From assembly GCA_950295325.1 (NCBI GenBank), contig OX485806.1, positions 58,523,169-58,587,168 on the forward strand: a stretch of 64,000 nt of DNA, in the 5' to 3' direction. Under the pieces are notes generated by a model that was given only the letters and a program-made list of their open reading frames with translations, did not search any database and was not told the origin of the DNA. The stretch is from Polytrichum commune (taxonomy: Eukaryota; Streptophyta; Polytrichopsida; Polytrichales; Polytrichaceae). Shown here piece by piece: positions 44,230 through 56,685 of the stretch. A program made the position numbers and the translations under genes. How positions within the stretch are numbered: position 1 is the first letter of the stretch; the number at the start of each line of letters is the position of its first letter.

Positions 44230-47026
44230 TGTGGCGCTTTTGGGCCACCCCCTTCCAATGGAGCCTAAAAATATCACACAAGCCTTTTTTTGAAGGTGGC
44301 CTGCACTTACAAGTGCCCAAGCTGAACCTGGATGATAGGTGTATAACGTGAGTACTTAGACTTTTGGAGGAGAATTAAATATGCGTTGTAGTACCTCCGG
44401 AGGTTGGACCTTTGTTTTTTACTATTGTGGCTCTAAACTCCACTAATCAATTTCATATCTAGTTCTAATCTAAACCTACAACCTATTTTAAGCGCAAATG
44501 CACCACCCTTGGAACCAAGACAATCCTAACTTGTGAATTGAGATGGCTCTTATACACACCAACCAGATGTGACTCATACCACCCCTAGCTCAATGAACGG
44601 AATAACGATGATTTGATGGACCATTCAATTCTTTCTTATTTCTTTACTTAGTTATATTTAATTTCCTAAGAGGGGGGACTTGGCCTAAGTCCCACCTTTT
44701 ACAAAAATTCCTTTTTTATACATTTAGTTAATTTTGTTTACACATCCTACCTTACTACATTCATATATTAGGCATCACTACTTCAACGGTCCAAAGGGTG
44801 GTGTCACCCTACAAAGTTAAGTTTCCGATTTGGATATCTTGCTAACAAGGATTTACGATTTGTTTTGTATGTTTTTAATTGTTAAGTGTGTTTACATTTA
44901 AGTGTGTGATAGACCACAAAATGCAACTTAATGGGCCAACAACATAATAATGGATTCGCGGGTCATTAATCTCATCTTCTCACCAACAACATTCAGAGTG
45001 GTCATGTTGGTGATTAATCCGACTTATCACACATGGAACTTGCTAATAAATAAAGCTACTAGCACAAAACATACGAAGGGGCTTACTTGACCTTACAAGC
45101 CACTTGACCTTACGAGATAGGCGAGTGGGTTTAGGGATGCATACCTTGATCGCGCTCCCTCCAACCCTAAATGGAAGGCTAGGGTTAGTTAGTTTACTTC
45201 AATTCTCCTCAGTTGATTGGACTCGATGTAGGCCGAGTCGCTACCTCCTTCTTTGCTGCACTTCCCGGATGTTGGCCTTGTCTTCTTCCTTGTAGCTAGT
45301 TTGATTGCAAAGCTTACATTAGATAACGATTAAAATATTTTCTTTCTTTCTTTTGCACCGTAATTAAGGCCTAAGCATAACACATTTACTTAGTGCACGT
45401 AATTATCTTTTTAACAATCTAACAATCATTTTAATCAGATAAAAAATACAAAAGTTATGAGGATTAGAAATGCGAGGTCGATTCAACCGATCGTTCCAAC
45501 TCACCTATCTAGCTTCCAAATTCAAAACTTCATAGTAAATTCATTACTACTTGGATTTGGGTTTTTCATATACCATTGAAAAACTATTAACAAGTTCTAA
45601 ATGAAAAAAATATGGTATTTGCAAGCTAATCCAAGATAAATCCAGCAGACTCATTGTCATACAACAGTCAACCAGGAAGTCTTGAATATGGATCCCATCT
45701 TTTGAAATTTTTATCTAATTCATTTCTTATTCAAATCAAACCTTCTCAATAACCTTGGAAAGATAATAAAAATATATATTTAAAAAAAAATGTTATCAGC
45801 AAATTAAGCCAAGATGAATCCAGCAGACTCCTTGTAATGCAACAGTCAACTAGGAAGTCTCAAACTACGTATCCCGCCTTCAAAAATTCATATCTAATTC
45901 ATATATTATTCAAATTAAACGTTCTAAACAACCTTGAAAAGCTAGACAAAATATCTACTTAGAAAAAAATATGATTTTTGAAAAATAAATATTTTATTGG
46001 GCTAGCAGGTTTGTTTCAACAGCCACTACCCAAAAGAACACCCAAAGGAACATCCATCTTTGGAAATTCATAACTAATTGCTACATTAACCAAATCATAA
46101 GTGGAAAAATGGCTCTAGATAGCTATATAAAATCTTTATAAGAGAAGAGTAATAATTATTTTGTTCTAGATCATGAACTAAGCGTTCAACCAATCGGCGG
46201 CTGAGGTCTACAATGCCGGTTAGATTGCAATCATATAATCAAACCTATCTCTACAAAAGAAATGGAGAATTGTTTGTGTATTAACAAACACACATTCTAA
46301 TTAGGAAAGATAGTAGAGAATTTTCTCAAGCTTTGTTAGTAGGCCATTTAAAAGGCAAGATAGAAGTTTTTCCTAACTACATAGAAGTAGAGAGATATAT
46401 AGTACCAAATGGAAGGAGGGGTTTTTAAACCCTCTCAAAAAAGTTTGGACCCTTCCACCACCGGCTCCATTCTTTAAATCTTTCTCCAAAATCTAGGCTC
46501 GGGGGTTTTTCCGGTTGAGGTTACCACCCTCTCGCCGAGGTGGGTCCACGGGAGACCTTAAAATTATTTATAAATTTTCGCCATCGAGTTGGCAAGTAGG
46601 CAAGTAGTCCCTTTGCTCTCTTTATTTTTTTCCTAAAAAATTTTCATGCCAATTTTGCCTTCTTACGCCAAACACCTCCAATTGTCTTGTGTGGCCCATT
46701 TTAACTAATAAACTAATATTTGCTTAGCTAGCATCTCCTAATTTAAATCTTAGCTAGTTGTTTTTACTAGCCAGCATGTTTTTTCTACTTGGCTATTTTC
46801 TAGTACTACTTAGTTTTCATTTTGGCCAACCTTATCCTTCACTAGATTTTTGTTTCTTCCGGTTGAAGGCCCGAAGTCCTTGGTAATTCACCTTCCTTCT
46901 TCTATGCTAAATGCTAAATGCTAAATGAACTAATTTTCCCTAAATTTCTTATCAATTCTAAATTTTAATGCTAGCATCCTAATTAAAAGTGATCTTGTGG
47001 AGTAGTGGATCACTCTGGGGTTCACA
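44230..47026 (+). mobile_element. Solo LTR, 2797 bp, copy 2 (diverged)
   Basis: It begins TGTGGCGCTTTTGGGCC and ends GGGGTTCACA, with target duplication AAGGG (44225-44229 and 47027-47031). It aligns along its whole length with copies 1 and 3 but has many substitutions and small indels, so it is clearly older. It sits inside the copia gag. Confidence 0.92.
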
Positions 47027-47031
47027 AAGGG

Positions 47032-48370
47032 GTTGACGATGGAGTATGTAATTGCACATTTGATGCACAAGATGTTAAAACGTAAGGAGAAAAAACCCCA
47101 ATGATAAAAAATGCGGCAATGGTGTCGCGTTAAAATAAAGTGGGTGATCTATTTTTGTAGAGAGGCGTAACGATCTATTTCTATTGCGGCATACCGGACC
47201 ACATTGTATGATTTTGTTACAAAGCAATAAACATGGAGAGGGACATTGCCAACAATGCATAAGACAAAGATGAATTCGCATTTGCAACGCAACATGGAGC
47301 GTTTGCAAATGAATCATGGATTCAAAGGCCACAAAGCACATGACTTTACATAGGGCACCATTACCTACGAGGTGATTTTTCCATACAATGTGCATTTGAA
47401 TGATGATAGAATCGCTAAAGCTATCAAAATGGGGTCCATTGCTATTGGAGTTGAAATGAAAGACAAAATGTGCAAAATTTGTATCACGGATGTATTTCAC
47501 ATGTCCAAGTTGCAAACCAACTTGGTCTCGATGAGCAATTTTTTGTCAAACGGGTTGAAGGTGCAATTTTTCATAAACAAATGCATTGTGGGAGGTGTGA
47601 ATGGCAACGTAGTTGCAATAGCTCAACGCAAAGAGAAATTTGTATCAAATGACCTTCACAGAGGTATGCGAAGTGGATGCGGCCAACTTTGTGTGTTCAT
47701 GTGCAAGAGGCAGTCCGGTGGAGAAACTAACAACAAAACCCTTAGAGATTGTGCATTCACATATTTGTGGCCTCACATGAAAAACATATCCGTGGGAGGA
47801 GCAAAGGGTTTTGTTACTTTTGTTGATGATTCTTTGAAGAAAGTGTGGGTTTACATGATAAAATCCAAAGGAAAGTTGTTTGAGAGGTTAAAAGAGGTTT
47901 GAACATTTGTAAAAACGCAATCGGAGCATGAAATCAAGGTATTGCAGTTGATGAGCGGTGGGCACTCTATTTTGAAAGATTTTGAGGTATTATGGATAAA
48001 ATATGGCATAGAGAGTTTGCCTCGAAACATTGGACCAACATGTGTGCAAATTGAACTGTTGTCACAATGGTAATGCGTATGTTTGAAGCTCAAAACTCAA
48101 GAAATCACTTTGGGCAGAAGTTGTGGCTAATGCGGTCTACACATTAAATTGTTGTCCGACAAAGGTTTTGCGCTCTATTACACCCGAAGAAACGTGGAGT
48201 GGGAGGAGGTTTGTGTTGCGCACATATGTGTGTTTGGAAACATTGCTTATACAATGGTTCCGGATGCAAAGAAAGGCGAGCTCGATGCAAAAAAAATCAA
48301 ATATTTATTTCTCGGATATTATGAAGGTATGAAGGCATATAGGCTGATGTGTTTATAAAAGATAATGAGA
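47032..48370 (+). pseudogene. Copia GAG-pre-integrase and integrase remnants
   Basis: 47372-47900 carries MSKLQTNLVSMSNFLSNGLK and a VVAIAQRK block (GAG-pre-integrase), then GGAKGFVTFVDDSLKKVWVY, the integrase core start where the usual DDFSRK is changed. After stops, 48095-48370 has AYTMVPDAKKGELDAKK and YLFLGYYEGMKAYRL, the integrase C-terminal part. Multiple stops and frame changes make it non-functional. Confidence 0.75.
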
Positions 48371-49090
48371 ACATTAAAAACAATTTGGATATGAATCCAA
48401 GTGGGAGAAATGATGGCCCTATGATGGTGGTGATGGAAAAATCTTCCTTAGGGGCAGGCATTGACAAAAAATTTAGAATTGGGAAAAAATGTAGGGTGGA
48501 TTTTATTCAAGACACATAATTTTTATTATTTTTTAGATATACAATAGCATTTTCTAAATTTGAATTTGGAAATTATATATAATGTACGTTGTGGTTAATT
48601 TGTGATAAGTTTTTTAATATAAATAATTATAATGAAGTTTAGATTTCATTTATTTGTAGGTTCAACATAAATCATCTGCCATTGGATGATAAATAAACAA
48701 ATTGCATGTGGACATATCGATATATTTGTTAAATTGGGCCCTTTTGGGTGAAAAATAACGTCATCCGATAATGGAAGGGTTGGTTGGTTTATTTAGGGGG
48801 TTCAAAAACCATGTGTAGTATGCTAAAGTTTAGGTATGATTGTATGTGTGTAATGTGCAAAGTAATATCTACGTAGTGTAATATATGTGCAAATTTTTCA
48901 CACAAAACTTTTATTATTTATAAATAAGATAAGGTGATTATAATTATGTGATTTTAAAATTTATATATATAATGATAGGGTGTTAGAAAATACCATCCAG
49001 TAGAAATTTAACTCCTTATAGGGTGGAAAATATTCAACAAAGGAGGGTAAATACCCCCCGCCCTATTAAATAAGGGGTTTCACACATGTA
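48371..49090. other. AT-rich sequence within the copia relic
   Basis: No gene or clear repeat is seen. It separates two copia coding remnants and is either an insertion or highly decayed pol. Confidence 0.5.
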
Positions 49091-49164
49091 TACATAAATC
49101 AAGTGTAGGTGCACCCCCTGTGGAATCTTCCAAATCGCCTTTGTTTGATGGTGATGGATGATTT

Positions 49165-49400
49165 GTGGATGGCAGGGAGCAAATGGGAGGTAATGTTGTT
49201 GCAATTGAAGAAGCACATGAAGGACCAACAAACCGTGACGTTTTTATTGAGGGAGTTAGCGAGGACTGGCAATATTCCACCAGGGAGCAACGACTTCTCA
49301 AAGATGAAAGAACCACATTTTGCCTCAACACGATGAGGAATATGCCAATGTGGCAATATTGGAAAGTCCTTTAAGTTGGAGTGAAGCAATTAAACATATA
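49165..49400 (+). pseudogene. Copia pol linker remnant before RT
   Basis: Frames here contain EDWQYSTREQRLLKDERTTF and, in another frame, NVAILESPLSWSEAIKH. The latter is the conserved stretch before RT in plant copia elements. The RT itself is absent. Confidence 0.5.
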
Positions 49401-51078
49401 TGTGGAAACTAATAGGCAATGTTCAATCCTCACTATATAAGGTTGAAAAACTAAGAAATTCATTAGTATTACAAGTCTTCGAATACTCGCAATGTGGGAG
49501 TGCTCAAGGTGGAGCATAAGATTGCTCGTAATCAATAGAAATGTAATACTACAAATAATTGTAGAAGGTAGACCATTAGATTGCTTGTAGTCAATAGAAT
49601 TATAATGAAAGAAGCATGAGAAATAATAAGGTTAAAATAAGGCAAGAACATTGGTCCAAGAAGGATGAAAGTTATCCCATATTGTCTATGTGAACAAAAA
49701 AAGGAACAATAAAATAAGAAACAAGAAGAGCATGAGACTATCTCATTTCATGGATTGTTCCTATGCCCTTATGTATGTGTATATGTGTATGCAATCTCAT
49801 CTTTAGACCTATTTACTTCCAATACATTATGGGTCCTATTGATTTCCAATATTTGTTGCAATGTCCCTCCTTTAAATGGCAAGGAAGGCAATGTTTGAAT
49901 AAACTCTTGAACCCCACCTTTGTTTCGAATGCCAAATGGGCCTAAAAAAATGCATGCAAAATGTCAAAAATATGAGAATTGGATACCAAAATGGTTGCAT
50001 GGCTTTTACGAGGATAATATCCCCATTAGTTTTATTTTTTTATGCCATATTATCATCAAAGCTTTGAGAAAAACAAGTGGGAAATAATTTCCATACAACC
50101 CTCTAACCCACCATGCAATGTGCAAAAAAATTATTGACATCACACAATTTAATATCAAAAAAATTGGATTTAATAAAAAAATCAACTTTCCACAAGTATG
50201 GGTGCACTATGTGTTTGGATGGATGGAAGAATGTTTAGACTTTAATGAGCATCATACAAATTTGTCAGACAAAAAATGTCAACATTCATAGTTCACATTA
50301 TAATTTTGTAGTATATGAACTTCAATCTCAAATCATTCATACACATACTTTTGTTAACACTATCATTATAAGTATATTGTTTTTTGTAAATCATTTTTTT
50401 GATAAGTTATAATAATAATGAGAGTTAATGTAGAAAATACATGTTCTTGAGGTTTTTTTTCTTTTAGCTCAAAGTTACTACTTGAGATATAAATATAACT
50501 CTTATAATTGTATTAAGAAAGCATATGAAAAGTTTAACTATATTGACATAATCATAAATTCAATTTTTCTCATACTTGATGGTATATCATCATAACACAC
50601 CTCATGTGAACAAAATATTCTTCTGTTATTAAAACACAACTATAATTTCTTTGTTATGATAATCATATTTAACACTCCCGGTTGAGGAACTCAATCACAA
50701 GTGTTCCTTTAAAAAAAAGAATAAACTTGATCCTACTTTTATCAAGTCATTGATAAGAGTTAATGTCAATTCAATGTCACTTTGTCTCTCAAAGTTCCAT
50801 TAATTCTTCAAGTCTTGAGCGCTTAATTCTCACCCTCACACTACTCTTTTGAGTGTTTGCTCAAAAGAGGCTATTTTCCTCTCAAATGTCAACTTATTCA
50901 AATCTCATGACATCCAACAACTCACAAAGGATTGAAAGAAAAAAAACTATCATTGTTTGAGTGCAAAGAAATTATATGTATATTGAGAAGAATGCCTCAA
51001 AAAACATGAGATACAAAATAAGCTCAAGTGTTGTTGACATTCAATCTTAAGATAACTTCGTTGCTATGGAAAGAGGTA
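49401..51078. other. AT-rich intergenic sequence
   Basis: About 1.7 kb; I see no gene, RNA gene or structured repeat, apart from the possible copia LTR remnant near 49735-49805. Confidence 0.6.
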
Positions 51079-51083
51079 TTTGC

Positions 51084-53922
51084 TGTGAACCCTTTGAGTG
51101 GTCCACCACTCTGCGGGATCACTTTTAGTTAGAATGTTAGCATTAAAAGTTAGAATTGATAGGGAATTTAGGAAAAATTAGTTCATTTAGCATTTAGCCT
51201 AGAAGAAGGAAGGTCAAAATGAAACTAAGTAGTGCTAGAAGATAGCAAAGTAGAAAAAATGTGCTAGCTAGTAAAAACAACTAGCTAAGCAAATATTAGT
51301 AGATGCTAGTTATTAAGCAAATGTTAGTAGATGCTAGCTAAGCAAGTGTTAGTTTATTAGTTAGTGTGAGGCACACAAGACTATTGGAGGTGTTTTACGT
51401 AAGAAGATAAAATCGGCGTGAAGAATTTTGAAGACAAAAAAGAAAGAGAGCAAGGGGGATACTTGCCCACTTGCCCCCTTGCCAACTCGATGGCGGAAAA
51501 ATTAGAAAGATTTCTAAAGGTTTTTTGTCGGAGCCACCTCGGCGAGAGGGTGGCAACCTCAACCGGGAAAACCCCCGAGCCAAAATTTCGGGAAAGGGTT
51601 TGAAAAATGGATCCGGTGGAGGAGGGGTCCAACCCTTTTGTGAGAGGGTTTAAAAACCCCTCCTTCCACCTTGTAGCTCTCTCTCTTTCTCTAGTTTTTG
51701 GGCGAAGCCCTGCTTCAATGTAGTTAGGAAAAAATCCTTTAGCATGTATTCTCAATGGTCTAAAAGAAAGGCTTGAGAACCTCCTCTACTCTCTCTCTCC
51801 TAGTTAGGTTGTGTGTTTATTAACACACCAACAAAATTATTCCTTCTTTTGTAGAGGTAGGTTGGATGGTAGAGTTTTGAGTAGAGGCATTATAGACCTC
51901 ATCTGCCAATGCCCTGAAGGCTTAGTTCAAAAGCTAGAACAAGATACTTATCATTTTTCTCTTAGAGAGATTTCATATAGCTATCCATAGCCGTTTCCCA
52001 TTTGTGATTTGGTTGAGATGACAATTAGTTATGGATTTTCAAAGATGGAGTAGAAAAACTGGGTGGTCTTGTGGGTAGCGGCTGCTGGATCAGACCTGCG
52101 AGCCCAATAGGAATTTTAATTCCAAGAAATTATATTTTTCCCAAGTAGAACTTTTGTGTAGCTTTCCAAAATGGCTTAGAACATTTGATTTGAGCATGAT
52201 TTGAATTAGATATGAATTGTGCAAGATGGGACACATAGTTTGAGAACTTTTGGTTGACTGCTGCATTACAGAGGACCTGCTGGGTTCACTTCGGCTTACC
52301 TTTCTAATCACATATTTTTATCAAATACATATTTTTAATATCTCTCCAGGGTCATATAGAACGTTTGATTTGACTAAGATTTGAATTAGATATGAATTGT
52401 TGAAGGCGAGATACATAGTTTAAGCCTTCTTGATTGACTGCTGTGTTACAAGGAGTCCGCTGAATTTCTATTAGCTTAACCTGCTGATGTCATAATTTTT
52501 CTAGTTAGAGCTTGTTCATAGCTTTCCAATGGTATAAGGAAAGCCTAGATCCAAGTAGTAAGGAATGTGCTATGAATTTTTGAAGTTAGAAGGTAGATAG
52601 GTGGGTTGGAAGGGTCGGTTGAATCGACCTCACACTTCCAACCCTCATAACTTTTGCATTTCTTATCCGATTAGAGTGATTTTTAGATCATTGGAAAGAT
52701 AATTTGGTGCACTAAGTATAAATATTATGCTTAGGATTAAATTACAGGGCAGAATAACACTTTATATTTTAATTGTTAACTAAGGTACGCTTACTACCAA
52801 ACTAGTTACAAAGAAGGAGGCAAGGTCGACGCTCGGAAAGTGGAGCAAGGAAGGAGGTAGCGGCTCGGCCTACATCAAGCCCAAATCAACCGAGGAAAAT
52901 TGAGGTAAATTAACTAACCTTAAGCCTTCCATTTAGGATTGGAGGGAGCACGGCTAAGGTACGCATCTCTAAACCCACTCACCTATCTCGTAAGGTCAAG
53001 TGGCTTGACCACTTGACCGCCAAGGGAGTACCCAATTCCATTGTTTTCGGGGCCCTTGGTATGTTTTGTGGTAGTAGCTTCATTTATTAGCAAGTTTCGT
53101 GTGTGGTAAGTCGGATTAATCACCGACACGACCACTCTGAATGTTGTTGGTGGAAAGGTGGGGTTAATGACCCGCGAATCCACTATTATGTTGTTGGCCC
53201 CATAAATTGGGAGTAATGGCCCCAATTTATGAAGATTGCGCAACAGGTTGAACCTACAGGTCGCCCGTCACCCTGGTCCCATTGAGTTGCATTTCGTGGT
53301 CTATCCAGTGTAAACACATTTAACAATCAAAACATACAAAATAAATCGTAAACCCTTGTTGGCAAGAGACCCGAGGTAAGGGGTGATGCCTAATATGTTA
53401 ATGTAGTAAGTTAGGACGTGCAAACAAAAGTAAGTAATTAAGAAGGAATTTGTGTGAAGGGTGGGACTTAGGCCAAGTTCCCCCGCTTAGAAAACTAAAT
53501 AGAACTAAATAAAGAAATAGGAAGAATTGAATGGTCCATCAAATTGTCGTTATTCCGTTCGTTGAGTTAGGGTGGTATGAGTCACACCCGGTTGGGTGTA
53601 TCAGAACCATCCCAATTCACAAATTAGGATTGCCTTGGTTTCAAGGCTGGTGCGTCTGCGCGTAGAATAGGTTGTAGGTTAAGGTTAGAACTAGATATGA
53701 AATTGGTTAGTGGAGTTTAAAGCCACACTAGTAAAAAACTAAGGCCTAACCTCCGGAGGTATTACGACGCATATTTAATCTCCCTTAAAAATCTAACTAC
53801 TCACGTTATACACCTATCATCCGGGTTCGGCTTGGGCGCCTGCAAATGCAGGCCACCTTCACCGAAGGGCTTGTGTGATACTTTTAGGCTCCCTCGAAAG
53901 GGGGTGGCCCAAAAGTACCACA
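51084..53922 (-). mobile_element. Solo LTR, 2839 bp, copy 3 (inverted)
   Basis: It reads TGTGAACCC...GTACCACA on the plus strand and has a perfect target duplication TTTGC (51079-51083 and 53923-53927). It is nearly identical to copy 1 in inverse orientation, so the two form a 2.8-kb inverted repeat about 31 kb apart. Confidence 0.93.
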
Positions 53923-53927
53923 TTTGC

Positions 53928-56490
53928 TCTCAAAAAAATTCACTCTGTATAAAGTTTTTTTTTCTCAAATCCTAAACCATATTTTGAGTGGTTGCTATCT
54001 CTTCTTTCTTAGATATCAACCTATCTATGACGGTTGTGGATGATGCTTATCACAAAAGGATTATAACCGTCAAGCTACTTATGTACATATTTATAAGTTT
54101 TCAACATATCTTTGTGGTGGCTACATGGTAGGTGGGTAGAAGATTCCCTTGAAAATTGTTTAATCCTCAATACATAATTACCGTGACGCAATAAATTGAG
54201 TTGCATGAATCCACGTCAGCTAAGCTTGGTCCATCCCCGTAGATAAGGTCGCCTAAGACCATGCAATCTCCTCATATTCCCTTGAAATGGGCTCCTATGA
54301 CCGTGTCAAAGGCCTGAGCCTGTGGCCGGTACTTAACCTTATTCGGCTCTTTTACCCGTGGCTTCTTGGCCTCTCTCCTGGCTCATTCCCTTAGCTTTCT
54401 GGCCATGGCCTCGTTCCTAGCTCATTTCCTTAGTTTTTGATTTTTGGTCTTGCTTTTTGGCTTATCCTTCGGCCTAAGCTCTGTTACCTTGGTTTCACTC
54501 TTAACCTAATCCTTCACATCACTTATTTTTACAAATTTTCCAACAATCCCCCATTTAATTATGATCTTCTTTTAATCATCCTATCCCTTCATTTAATGTC
54601 CAAGTATTTTTTTTCCATATTCTTTATATTTACCTTTACTTTATATTTTTCTAACATTTACATTAAATTAGGCCTAAATCTCCTATGTTTACTCAATCAT
54701 TCTTTAATTTTTGAAATGGTAAATTTGTCCCCTTCCTAGTTAAAATCCTACTCTTGATTCTTCACCCCCTTCACAACTTGCATAGACTAAGTGGAAAAAT
54801 CCTCCTATCTTGATTTCAAGTCCATTAGTCAATAATTTCTCTTAAATTTCTTCATGAGTTACCAATCGTAATTGGTGAGTTTATTTATTTATTTATTAGT
54901 GTTTGATTCTACCCGGTTTAATTGGAAAATTCTTATGATATGAAATCTTAGTTTTAAAACTTTAGGATAGGTGACAATTGATTTGGCCTACTTGGCAGTG
55001 TTGTGTGAATCATCAACATGATCTACCCTTCATCCTATAATTTTTCATTGCATAATGGTCCTCCTTCACTTCGATTAGATTCCACATGACTTCCTTCGGG
55101 TACACTTTAATGAGCTACCAATCTAATTTTAATTGAGTATTAACCTTGGTAGGATGTTTCAAGTTTTATCTCTTTTAATTTTGAATTCTTTTCTTGGTCA
55201 TTTCTTTTGTTTGTTCAAGAAACTATTTTGTAATATTTTCAAAACATATAAAAAGGTTCAAGTTTCTCTATGCTTGTTAATTTCTTGAAGTAGTTATCTT
55301 TTCACTGATTCAAAAGTCTTAAGTGTGTTTTATTGTATTTTGATCTTTGCGTTTTCCAACTTAAGTCTCAAAACCTAATATTTCAACTATCGATTGTGAA
55401 TTCTTCTTAGTAAATTTTTTTCAAGTTGCATTTCTCCAAGTCTCAAGTAGTCACGTAGAATCCATTCTCCATGCATCGTAAAATCCAAGTAATCTTTAAG
55501 TGTCTAATTCTCACATTTATTCAAATTCTTGACTCAAGGATGATGACATCAACATCCTCATTGCTAAGTTGGTTTTGGTCTATACAATCATGTGGGTGGA
55601 AACTGCAAGAAATTTCCTCTGCAACAAGACCCCCCTATCAATAAGGAGGACCACGTCCAAATCTTGAAAGCATTATTGGACAGTCTAGCCCAAACTAAGC
55701 ATAAAGATTTTACATATGTATAGAGTTTGAGTTGGACCGTCCAATAATGATTATGTAACTTAATTTCTCTATGATTTTAGTTTGATTTAACTTTGTGTTC
55801 ATTATTTGGGTTGTCCTACCATAATCATTCAAATTTGAATTCTTATTTGAGTTGTGCCCTTTATTTGTGCATGTATTGATGTGGGCCATTACAACTAAAT
55901 GTTTGCATGTTTGATTTTCACACACCATATCCTATTATTTATGTGACTTTGTCTATGTTCTTATATATGTAAATGTCTTCTAATGACAAAAAAAATCTTG
56001 AATAATCTAATATAGTGTTAAATGTCAATTTGGAGTTTTGATCAAATTATATTTGATGGAATTGAAGTTAGTCAAAATAAAGATTCTACAACTATCCTAT
56101 TACATTGATCAAATGTATATCAAAATCAGGAATCATGAATTAAAATTTAAAATGCGAAATAAGACATGATAATAATATTTATTAGATTTTACTTATTTCT
56201 TAAAACCTTTATAAAAATGCCTACCATGGGCCGCAACTACTCATGAACCTTAAAAGTGGGAACATGGGAAACTTCAATGTATGTAGATAGGAAGAACATT
56301 TCAAATACTTTAGATTTAGAAAAATAGAATTAAGCTTTTACATCAAGTTTAAAGTTTTATTTTTAGTTGTACAAAAAATTATTTTAAATAAGGAAAATAC
56401 CTAGATGTCAAACACTATATAAGAAGGCCAATATAATGGCCCTAATACACTTCATTTGCCCTGAGGATTTTCCATGAGTGTCCTAGCTCT
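53928..56490. other. AT-rich intergenic sequence
   Basis: No gene is recognised. A short degenerate repeat (GGCTCATTCCCTTAGCTTT-like, about 54370-54470) is the only structure noticed. Confidence 0.6.
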
Positions 56491-56492
56491 CC

Positions 56493-56685
56493 AACATTAG
56501 CATTGGCACCCACGGTGCATTAAAAACCCCTAACATTAGCATTGGCACCCACAATGCATTAGGAAATCCTAACACTAGTATTGGCATCCACGGTGCATTA
56601 GGAATCCTAACACTAGTATCAACACCCACAGTGCATTAGGAATCTTATCACTAGTATTGGCACTCACAATGCATTTTAAAACTTA
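56493..56685. repeat. Short tandem repeat, about 40 bp x 5
   Basis: Units contain ATTGGCACCCACGGTGCATT with variants, each followed by AGGAATCCTAACACTAGT-like spacers. Confidence 0.85.

Larger units (their letters stand above)
43845..49400 (+). mobile_element. Decayed Ty1/copia retrotransposon
   Basis: Copia-type gag, GAG-pre-integrase, integrase and a post-integrase segment appear in the right order on the plus strand with many stops and frame changes. A solo LTR interrupts gag. RT and RNase H are not found, so the 3' part is lost. Confidence 0.75.

Noticed and set aside
54437-54739. 100-codon hydrophobic open frame
   Set aside because: Low-complexity AT/TC-rich sequence with Leu/Phe/Ile by composition; no family resemblance or splice context.
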